Source: Candidatus Falkowiibacteriota bacterium (GTDB taxonomy: Bacteria; Patescibacteriota; Patescibacteriia; Patescibacteriales; JALSMD01). From it: DNA of 5,659 nucleotides. The stretch lies in assembly GCA_026987855.1 (NCBI GenBank), contig JALSMD010000127.1:1-5659 (forward strand). The letters are read 5' to 3'. A program made the translations under genes and the position numbers. Under the pieces are notes generated by a model, which saw only the letters and a program-made list of their open reading frames with translations, ran no database searches and was not told where the DNA came from. Shown piece by piece: positions 1 through 5,640 of the stretch. Numbering within the stretch: position 1 is the stretch's first letter; every line of letters starts with the position of its first letter.

Positions 1-1
1 A

Positions 2-322
2 ATAGCCGATTTAAAGGGGAAAATAAGTGAAGAGGTGCCATCAGACAAAGAAGCCTTGCTTTTAGAAGAAATTTATAAGAAAACCAAAAAAGAATTGAAG
101 GATAAAAAAGAAAATAATTTTGATTTAAAAGATATTGTTAAGTTAGTAAATGGCAACATAATTATGAAGGCCTTAGGTTTATCTCCTGGCCCTGAGGTCG
201 GAAAAATAAAGAAACAAATATTAGAAGAAATTATGAGTAATAATAAATTAAAGAGCGAGGAAGATGTGAAAATTGAGTTAGAAGAAATTTTAAAGAGACT
301 AAAAAAGAAAAAATTAAAATAG
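2..322 (+). CDS. cca: CCA-adding tRNA nucleotidyltransferase, C-terminal part (5' end outside window)
   Basis: The reading frame is open from base 2, so the gene starts upstream; the GTG at 35 is an internal Val codon, not a convincing start. About 106 residues are visible. The middle reads VNGNIIMKALGLSPGPEVGK followed by a helix and a charged tail. This matches the C-terminal 'G.dlm..L.l.pGp.iGkil..l' helix-turn region of bacterial CCA tRNA nucleotidyltransferase / poly(A) polymerase family proteins, where it helps hold the tRNA. Such enzymes add or repair the 3' CCA end of tRNA in the cytoplasm. The catalytic head (GxGxxR and DxD motifs) and any HD domain lie outside the window, so activity cannot be judged. 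The end is very Lys-rich (RLKKKKLK). The gene closes with TAG and an immediate in-frame TAA (323-325). Another HD/PAP-related protein with the same tail is possible. Confidence 0.65.
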   Translation: MADLKGKISEEVPSDKEALLLEEIYKKTKKELKDKKENNFDLKDIVKLVNGNIIMKALGLSPGPEVGKIKKQILEEIMSNNKLKSEEDVKIELEEILKRLKKKKLK

Positions 323-386
323 TAACCAAACAATAATTTTGATTTGTAAATTTTATTTTTATTATTTTTATTAAACAAAGATTACT

Positions 387-415
387 ACGCGTAAGGTTAT
401 TCTCACGCGTTTTTT
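387..415 (+). terminator. Probable intrinsic terminator after the cca-like gene
   Basis: Two copies of the self-complementary hexamer ACGCGT (387-392 and 405-410) can pair as a GC-rich stem around a 12-base spacer. Inside it, AGG and TCT can extend the stem past one A-C mismatch, leaving a TTAT loop. The stem ends in a run of six T (410-415). A second, outer pairing of CAAAG (376-380) with CTTTG (416-420) is possible. It lies 65 bases past the stop of the upstream gene and just ahead of a promoter, which fits its role in separating two transcription units. Confidence 0.7.
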
Positions 416-417
416 CT

Positions 418-445
418 TTGAAAGATAGTTGATTTTTGTTATAAT
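418..445 (+). promoter_or_regulatory. Sigma-70-type promoter for the glycan gene cluster
   Basis: A -35-like TTGAAA (418-423) and a perfect -10 TATAAT (440-445) are separated by 16 bases. Transcription would start near 452, giving a leader of only about 14 bases before the ATG at 466. The -35 box directly abuts the tail of the preceding terminator hairpin. A second weaker pair, TTGATT (429-434) and TATAAG (451-456) with a 16-base spacer, would give an almost leaderless transcript. This is the best promoter-like signal in the window and the likely start of transcription through the downstream same-strand genes. Confidence 0.6.
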
Positions 446-465
446 TTTATTATAAGATTAAATAA

Positions 466-1077
466 ATGTTTAGGTTAGATAAAAACAAGAAAGCCATAGC
501 AATAGTTGCTCATCCTGATGATGAGACAATTTGGATGGGAGGAACCATTTTAAAAAATCAGCAATTAAAATGGACTATTTTTTCCTTGTGTCGTGCCGAC
601 GATTCTGATCGCGCGCCTAAATTTAGAAAAGTATGTAAATATTATGGTGCCCAAGCAATTATTACTGATTTAGATGACGAAGACAAATTGAGCATTGAAG
701 AAACTATTCCAATTATTAAAAATTTAATTTTAAAATATATTACTAGAAATAATTTTGATTATATTTTTACGCACGGCAGACAAGGGGAATATGGCCACCC
801 TCGCCATATTGGAGTTCACTTGGCAGTAAAAGAATTATTAGATCAAGGAAAGATAAACCCAGAAGTTATTTTTTATTTTAATTACCGAAAGAAACATTAT
901 AAAGAATTTTCTCCGTTAATTCCTCGTAAGAACTCTAATTTTATTGTAAAATTGTCTCGGTCTGAGTTTACTCAAAAAAAGAAAATAATGACTAGAATTT
1001 ATGGTTTTGCTCCAGATGGAATTGACACTAACTATTGTACTAATCCAGAAGCGTTTTTGACATATCATGTTTTATAA
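466..1077 (+). CDS. PIG-L / LmbE family zinc-dependent deacetylase
   Basis: The 203-residue protein begins with a Rossmann-like beta strand and the family signature AHPDDE at residues 15-20. The second signature, HPRH, is at 111-114 with a further His at 118. By analogy with MshB, His16, Asp19 and His114 would bind zinc, and Asp18 would be the catalytic base. Family members remove the N-acetyl group from GlcNAc units on a lipid or small molecule (GPI precursor PIG-L, mycothiol MshB, bacillithiol BshB). Here Arg113 stands where the family usually has Asp (HPDH). There is no signal peptide or membrane segment, so it is probably cytoplasmic. At 203 residues it is on the short side for the family. 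It is the first gene after a strong promoter and lies 58 bases before a GT4 glycosyltransferase, so its substrate is likely the sugar that enzyme adds; this is inference. The ATG has no Shine-Dalgarno, but it sits directly before the conserved N-terminal strand. Confidence 0.88.
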   Translation: MFRLDKNKKAIAIVAHPDDETIWMGGTILKNQQLKWTIFSLCRADDSDRAPKFRKVCKYYGAQAIITDLDDEDKLSIEETIPIIKNLILKYITRNNFDYIFTHGRQGEYGHPRHIGVHLAVKELLDQGKINPEVIFYFNYRKKHYKEFSPLIPRKNSNFIVKLSRSEFTQKKKIMTRIYGFAPDGIDTNYCTNPEAFLTYHVL

Positions 1078-1135
1078 TTTAATGACGATAGATCAATTTA
1101 GATTTATGTTTCTTATTATTAAAATATAAAATTAT

Positions 1136-2281
1136 ATGAAGATTGCAGTTTTGTATGCTTATCCTCCAGAGCCAGATGGCTTAAGTATTCAAGGACATTT
1201 ATTATATAAAGGCCTGAAAGAGTTAGGAGTAGAGGTAATGCCTTGTCATCATGCTCCTAGCTTTCAAAAACAATGGGTTTTAGATGCTTTTAAGCCAGAT
1301 GTGGCCATTGGTGTAGGATGTTGGACATATGTTCCAGATATTGTTTTGAGCCCTTTAAACCAAGGCGTCCAACCTGTGCCCTGGTTTGTAGCCAATGGTT
1401 GGGTAGCTAATTACCATAAATTATTAAGCGAATTACCATTAGCTTTTGTTACTAGTCGTTGGGTGCGTGAAACCTATAAGCGCGATGGAGTTGATGTTAA
1501 AAATTATGAAGTTTTGCCTATTGGTTTTGATCCGGCAGAAATTAAGCCAATTCCTCGTGATGATTATAAAATCAAAAGATTACGCGAAATGTTGGGAGTT
1601 GCTGAACATGAGAAAATGATTTTAACAGTTGGTGGTGATGTGACCAGCAAAGGCGCCCAAGAAATGTTTAAAGCTTTGGCAGAAATTGATAAAGATTTTA
1701 AAAATTGGAAATATGTTCTTAAACATTGGGATTCAGAGTCAGCAGAAATTCATGGCAGAGAAGAAGACGCTTTAATAGAGCAATTAGGTTTAGATAGGGG
1801 TAAGATTGTTTACTTATCAGGTGCTTTTTCGCATGATTTTATGTCTTATTTGCTTTCAGCTTGCGATATTTATGCAGCGCCCTCGCGTTTGGAGGGTTTT
1901 GGTATGATACAAATGGAAGCAGAAGCTTGCGGCAAGCCAGTTATATCCATTAATGTCGGAGGGCCTGCTGACACGATTGTTCACGGCAAAACTGGCTTCT
2001 TAGCCGAGATTGGAGAGACGGTGGAACTAAAAGAAGAATGGGCTTATGAACATATGGGCTTTGATGCTGATCATAAAATTAAATTTGATAAACCAAAAGT
2101 GTTTGCCTACCGGGCCAGCATTCCAGATCTAGTTAAATATACAAAGATTTTGTTGGAAGATGATAAGTTGAGAGAAGAGATGGGCAAAAACGCTTTAGAA
2201 CATGCTCGTACAAATTTTCACTATAAAAACATTGCTAAAAAAGCGTTAGATCTGATCAAAGAAAGATTGGACTTGGATTAA
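1136..2281 (+). CDS. GT-B glycosyltransferase, family GT4
   Basis: The 381-residue soluble protein has two Rossmann-like halves. The N-terminal, acceptor-side half starts MKIAVLYAYPP and lacks the usual GG-G loop, having DGLSIQG (14-20) instead. The second half, for the nucleotide-sugar donor, starts near residue 158 with ILTVGGDVTSKG (Lys172 is the usual phosphate-binding Lys). It carries the retaining GT4 EX7E motif at Glu253 and Glu261 (EGFGMIQME), followed by GKPVI and GGPADTIVHGKTGFL. This is a standard retaining transferase using a nucleotide sugar; donor and acceptor cannot be read from the sequence. Between GFLAE (287-291) and the closing helix DLVKYTKILLEDD (331-343) lies about 40 residues, where most GT4 enzymes have only about ten. 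The gene is visibly richer in G+C than its neighbours. It follows a PIG-L deacetylase and precedes a transporter and ligase, which suggests glycan or glycolipid synthesis. A bacillithiol BshA-like role was considered but the N-terminus does not match. Confidence 0.9.
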   Translation: MKIAVLYAYPPEPDGLSIQGHLLYKGLKELGVEVMPCHHAPSFQKQWVLDAFKPDVAIGVGCWTYVPDIVLSPLNQGVQPVPWFVANGWVANYHKLLSELPLAFVTSRWVRETYKRDGVDVKNYEVLPIGFDPAEIKPIPRDDYKIKRLREMLGVAEHEKMILTVGGDVTSKGAQEMFKALAEIDKDFKNWKYVLKHWDSESAEIHGREEDALIEQLGLDRGKIVYLSGAFSHDFMSYLLSACDIYAAPSRLEGFGMIQMEAEACGKPVISINVGGPADTIVHGKTGFLAEIGETVELKEEWAYEHMGFDADHKIKFDKPKVFAYRASIPDLVKYTKILLEDDKLREEMGKNALEHARTNFHYKNIAKKALDLIKERLDLD

Positions 2282-2350
2282 ACGGATTTTAAACAAAATA
2301 TCAAAGCGTTTTATATTTCTTGATTATAAAATTGTCTTAATTAATTTATT

Positions 2351-3316
2351 ATGTGGCTTGTTGTAGCTTTAAGTTCATATTTTTTAAGCGCAGGCGTTCA
2401 TGTAGCTGATAAATTTTTATTATCCAAAAAGTTTCACTCTTCTGTTGTATATGCTTTTTATGTTGGGATTTGGAGTGTTTTTAATGTTGTTTTATTGGTT
2501 TTAGCGCCTTGGATGCCTAGCCCAAAAGAATTTTTGATAGATGTGGCAGTTGGCATCTTGTTTTTAATAACTTTAATTTTTTGGTACAAAGCCCTTCATC
2601 AAAGTGAGGCTACAAGAGTTATACCAATTGTTGGCGCTTTAACACCGATTTTCTCTTTGTTATTATCAGTTATTTTTTTAGGAGAAACATTAAATCAACG
2701 CCAGCTTCTAGCATTTGTTATATTGATATCAGGAGGCGTTCTGATTTCTGTTAAACAAACAAAATTATATTTAATTAATAAAGTTATTATGCGCGTTAGG
2801 TATATATTGGGGACAATATTTGGCGAACCCCATGCCCGTTATCGCCCTGTGCGCCGTATGATTATCAACTCTTTGATTTCAGCTGCTCTTTTCGCTTGTT
2901 TTTATGTTTCAATGAAATATATTTATATGACTCAGCCATTTATTGGTGGCTTTGTTTGGTCTCGCTTGGGAACTTTTATTGGTACACTTTTGATATTATT
3001 AGTTCCTAAGTGGCGCTTTTTAATTAAAAAGCGCCATAAGGAAACTAGCACTCCTGTTAATTTTGCTTTTTTTCTCTCTGTTCGTTTTTTAGCTTCAGTT
3101 GCTTTTATTTTGTTTAATTTAGCAATTAGCTTGGGAAATGTTTCTTTGGTAAATGCTTTACAAGGAACTCAATATTTGTTTCTAATTTTTCTAGTAATTT
3201 TACTTTCTACTAAATTCCCCAAAATCTTAAAAGAAGAATTAGGACGAGGCGTGCTTTTACAAAAATTCATTGGTGTAATGTTAGTAAGCTTAGGTCTTTA
3301 TGTTTTGGTTCAGTAG
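2351..3316 (+). CDS. EamA/DMT-superfamily integral membrane transporter (ten helices)
   Basis: The 321-residue hydrophobic protein has about ten membrane helices (near 2-18, 32-52, 62-80, 88-110, 117-135, 170-190, 197-218, 235-258, 263-286, 302-320). They form two five-helix halves as in EamA proteins. The first half shows the family pattern YKALHQSEATRVIPI, then ALTPIFSLLLSVIFLGETL (96-114) and a closing Gly-rich helix. The second half repeats it in weaker form with NVSLVNALQGTQYLF and a final GVMLVSLGLYVLV. Family members move small metabolites or, as in ArnE/ArnF, help flip lipid-linked sugars. The neighbours favour the second idea, but this is inference. The linker between the halves (136-169) is unusually long and basic. 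Basic loops alternate so that the positive-inside rule puts both termini outside. The codons for residues 221-229 contain a perfect 26-base palindrome. It ends in TAG, and no ribosome binding site precedes the ATG. Confidence 0.82.
   Translation: MWLVVALSSYFLSAGVHVADKFLLSKKFHSSVVYAFYVGIWSVFNVVLLVLAPWMPSPKEFLIDVAVGILFLITLIFWYKALHQSEATRVIPIVGALTPIFSLLLSVIFLGETLNQRQLLAFVILISGGVLISVKQTKLYLINKVIMRVRYILGTIFGEPHARYRPVRRMIINSLISAALFACFYVSMKYIYMTQPFIGGFVWSRLGTFIGTLLILLVPKWRFLIKKRHKETSTPVNFAFFLSVRFLASVAFILFNLAISLGNVSLVNALQGTQYLFLIFLVILLSTKFPKILKEELGRGVLLQKFIGVMLVSLGLYVLVQ
3011..3036. repeat. Perfect 26-base palindrome inside the transporter gene
   Basis: Each arm is TGGCGCTTTTTAA followed at once by its exact reverse complement. 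In RNA it can fold as an 11-bp stem with an AATT loop. CCT (3005-3007) and AGG (3039-3041) can pair beyond it across a small bulge. It lies fully within the coding frame and encodes WRFLIKKRH (residues 221-229), the basic loop between helices 7 and 8. No T run follows the GC block on either strand, so it does not look like an intrinsic terminator. Confidence 0.85.
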
Positions 3317-3352
3317 AAGTCCTCATAACTTATTTTAAGATCTTTAGAGTTT

Positions 3353-3380
3353 TTGCGAATTATATGTAAATATATTTAAT
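3353..3380 (+). promoter_or_regulatory. Weak promoter-like pair ahead of the ligase gene
   Basis: TTGCGA (3353-3358) and TTTAAT (3375-3380) are 16 bases apart in the 90-base gap, the longest gap within the cluster. A start near 3387 would give a leader of about 20 bases. In sequence this AT-rich, such matches arise easily by chance, so it may only mark a gap within an operon. Confidence 0.25.
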
Positions 3381-3406
3381 TTTCATTTTTAAATTTGACT
3401 TAAAGT

Positions 3407-4987
3407 ATGGCGTTATTAATTTTATTTTTCACAATTTTATATTTTTTCTTGGCTCGTTTTCGCTTAGACTGGGCCTTATTGGTTTTAATATTTGCTTTGC
3501 CGTCTTATTTAATTCGTTTTAAAATTTTTGATTTACCTTCTACTTTGTTAGAGCTAATGATTTTGATTTGTTTTTTTGTTTGGTTTTTTGGGCATACAGA
3601 ATTTAAGAAATTTATTAGAGGAGAATATAATTTTAAAAATTTTTGGCAAAATTATAAAAAGAGAATAAAGTATCCTTTTGCTATAGAAATAATTTTAATT
3701 TTAATTATCTCTTATGTGGCTGTAGCCGTATCCGGTTTTAGCGTCAGGGCTTTGGGCATTTGGCGCGCTTATTTTTTTGAACCTATTTTATTATTTATCA
3801 TTATTGTAAATGTTTTTGGGCCTCATATAAAACAAAACAGGGAATTGCGATGTAATTATGATAAATGTCCCCTAAGGTTTATTTTGAGTAGAGTTAAGCA
3901 ATTAGTTTGGTTTCAAAAATTAGCATCTAGAAATAAAGATATTAAAGTTTTTGATTCTTTAGAAAAAATTATTTTAGCTTTATCTTTGTCAGCGCTTTCT
4001 ATCTCTTTGTTCGGCATCTGGCAAAATTTTAGTGGCGCTCTTTGGCTGGAAAAATGGCAGGCAGCGGGACGTATTACTTCTGTTTTCCCTTATCCTAATG
4101 CTTTAGGATTATTTTTGGGGCCAATTGTAGCATTGCTTATTGGATATTTATTTGGCCTTGTAAAATATAAAAAATTATTAAAAAAAGAAAATAGTCAAGA
4201 TAAGCAAATATTAGATAAACGGCTAAAACAAAAGATTATTTTTATTTTCGCAAGCATAATTTTGTCTTTAACAGCTATTTTTTTGGCACGATCAGAGGGA
4301 GCTTTAGTCGGTGTGTTAGTTGCGTTTTTATTTATGATGTTTTTTTGGAGTTCTAAAAGTAGGGCTATTATTTTTGTCTTTGTTTTTTTGGCAATAGGTA
4401 TAGTTTTGTCTTCAAATGATATACAACAGAAAGTTCAACAAAAAATATTTTTACGCGATCTTTCAGGCGAAATTAGAAAACAGCAATGGCGTGAGACTTG
4501 GAAAATGTTAACCAGTAGCCCTTCCCATTTTATTTTAGGTTCAGGATTAGCTGGTTATCAAACGGCGATTAGGCCATTCCATCAAGAAGGCATATTTTTT
4601 AATAAAGATAATGACCCAGATTTTAGGCGCAAAATTGTTATTTTTAATGAGAAATATAAAGCTGAACATTGGCAGCCAGTAGAAATTTATTTATATCCCC
4701 ATAATATTATCTTAAATTTCTGGACCGAAATTGGTTTGGCTGGCGCTTTCTTGTTTCTATGGTTGATTGTTAAGTATATTGATGAAGCTTTATTTTTGCG
4801 ACAATATTCAGAAAAATATGAGCAAGGAGTACTTTTGGGTTTGGTTGGCTCTATGGTCGTGATTATGGTACATGGTTTAGTTGATGTTCCTTATTTTAAA
4901 AACGATTTAGCTGTTTTGTTTTGGGTTTTAATAGCTTGTTTAAGCATTTTAAAACTTAAAAAAGAAATAAGAAATAAAATACTATAA
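3407..4987 (+). CDS. Wzy_C-type O-antigen ligase / polymerase-like membrane protein
   Basis: The 526-residue polytopic protein has about 13 hydrophobic helices. The Wzy_C/WaaL pattern is clear: GRITSVFPYPNALGLFL (221-237) with Arg222, then RSEGALVG (295-302). A large loop (337-435) holds WRETWKMLTSSP and the conserved PHNIILNFWTEIGLAG (431-446); His432 matches the catalytic-loop His of WaaL-type ligases. HGLVDVPYF follows at 489-497. The basic loops (64-90, 139-185, 250-276, 316-319, C-terminus) all fall on one side if the long loop is outside, consistent with glycan transfer on the outer face. Family members join an undecaprenyl-linked glycan to lipid A (WaaL), to protein (PglL-type) or to another repeat unit (Wzy); sequence alone does not decide. 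There is no C-terminal TPR domain. The loop at 139-185 carries Cys149 and Cys154. The gene is last of the four glycan genes. The ATG lacks a Shine-Dalgarno. Confidence 0.85.
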   Translation: MALLILFFTILYFFLARFRLDWALLVLIFALPSYLIRFKIFDLPSTLLELMILICFFVWFFGHTEFKKFIRGEYNFKNFWQNYKKRIKYPFAIEIILILIISYVAVAVSGFSVRALGIWRAYFFEPILLFIIIVNVFGPHIKQNRELRCNYDKCPLRFILSRVKQLVWFQKLASRNKDIKVFDSLEKIILALSLSALSISLFGIWQNFSGALWLEKWQAAGRITSVFPYPNALGLFLGPIVALLIGYLFGLVKYKKLLKKENSQDKQILDKRLKQKIIFIFASIILSLTAIFLARSEGALVGVLVAFLFMMFFWSSKSRAIIFVFVFLAIGIVLSSNDIQQKVQQKIFLRDLSGEIRKQQWRETWKMLTSSPSHFILGSGLAGYQTAIRPFHQEGIFFNKDNDPDFRRKIVIFNEKYKAEHWQPVEIYLYPHNIILNFWTEIGLAGAFLFLWLIVKYIDEALFLRQYSEKYEQGVLLGLVGSMVVIMVHGLVDVPYFKNDLAVLFWVLIACLSILKLKKEIRNKIL

Positions 4988-5005
4988 TTATAAAAGTAAT
5001 TTAGC

Positions 5006-5009
5006 AGAG
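5006..5009 (+). promoter_or_regulatory. Weak Shine-Dalgarno-like site for tsaC
   Basis: AGAG lies ten bases before the ATG at 5020. It is only four bases long, yet it is the only start in the window with any purine-rich site at a plausible distance. It supports 5020 as the start, as does the normal family N-terminus that follows. Confidence 0.35.
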
Positions 5010-5019
5010 ATTATCAAAT

Positions 5020-5640
5020 ATGCAAACTATAAAAATCAATCCTCGTAAAATCAATAAATATAATTTAGAGTTTATTGCTGATAATTTTAAAGAAAAGAAA
5101 GTAATAGTATATCCGGCTGAAACTATATATGGTATTGGAGGTATAGCTTCTGATAATAGGGTCATCAAAAAAATTTATAAACTGAAGAAAAGGGACACAA
5201 GCAAAACATTTATTATTTTGGTAGGCAGTTTTTGTATGCTTAAAAAATACTTTTTTGTTAATGCAAAGCAAGATAAGTTTTTAAGAAATGTTTGGCCCAA
5301 GCCTTTTGGCACTAAACGAGTGCGACCAACAACGGTAATTTTAAAATCGCGCGGGATTTTGCCAAAAGTGTTGGAAAAGAATAGCACTATTGCTGTTCGT
5401 TTGCCAATGGCTAATCAATGGGGAAGAGATTTTCTTATCCCTTTAATTAAAAAAATAGACGAGCCAATTATTTCTACTAGTTTAAATATAAGTGGCCAAA
5501 AACCTATAGACGATTTGAAAAATATAGAAAAAATTTTCCCTCAAGTTGATTTGGTAGTAGATAGAGGTAAATTGCCTTCAAGAAGGCCTTCGCGTATTAT
5601 TGATTTAACAGATATTGAGAATGTTAAAATTATAAGGTAA
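5020..5640 (+). CDS. tsaC: L-threonylcarbamoyladenylate synthase (TsaC/Sua5/YrdC family)
   Basis: This enzyme makes threonylcarbamoyl-AMP from threonine, bicarbonate and ATP, the first step of t6A37 tRNA modification, in the cytoplasm. The 206 residues equal a single YrdC domain without the extra Sua5 domain. Motifs in order: VIVYPAETIYGIGG (28-41, usually YPTETVYGLG), the basic KLKKR...K segment (54-62), the WP...PTTVIL segment (92-108), IAVRLP (124-129), STSLNISG (152-159, usually SANxSG), and PSRIIDL (190-196, usually STIxD). The usual WPGPxT motif is split: about eight extra residues (near 94-102, KPFGTKRVR) follow Trp-Pro. Several signature residues differ (T33 to A, A155 to L), but the substrate-binding scaffold is kept. 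It starts 32 bases after the ligase gene and may share its transcript. It is housekeeping and probably unrelated to the glycan genes. A backup in-frame TAG lies at 5656-5658. Confidence 0.9.
   Translation: MQTIKINPRKINKYNLEFIADNFKEKKVIVYPAETIYGIGGIASDNRVIKKIYKLKKRDTSKTFIILVGSFCMLKKYFFVNAKQDKFLRNVWPKPFGTKRVRPTTVILKSRGILPKVLEKNSTIAVRLPMANQWGRDFLIPLIKKIDEPIISTSLNISGQKPIDDLKNIEKIFPQVDLVVDRGKLPSRRPSRIIDLTDIENVKIIR

Noticed and set aside
73..378. Minus-strand open frame of 101 codons overlapping the cca-like gene
   Set aside because: It is a Phe/Ser/Leu-rich shadow of the Lys-rich gene on the + strand and runs through the AT-rich gap; no family pattern.
466..2281. Bacillithiol or mycothiol synthesis pair (GT4 plus LmbE deacetylase)
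   Set aside because: The gene pair and sizes fit, but the GT4 N-terminus lacks the BshA/MshA-type Gly-rich start, no BshC/MshC ligase is present, and the next genes are membrane glycan-export types.
3335..3342. AAGATCTT palindrome after the transporter gene as a terminator
   Set aside because: It has no room for a loop and no GC-rich stem, although T-rich sequence follows.
4092..4109. Seven-base hairpin ATCCTAA / TTAGGAT within the ligase gene
   Set aside because: Short, AT-rich and under a conserved motif (PNALGL); expected by chance in this composition.
5065..5387. Two minus-strand open frames inside tsaC
   Set aside because: Both lie opposite a clear TsaC coding frame and show no recognisable motif.
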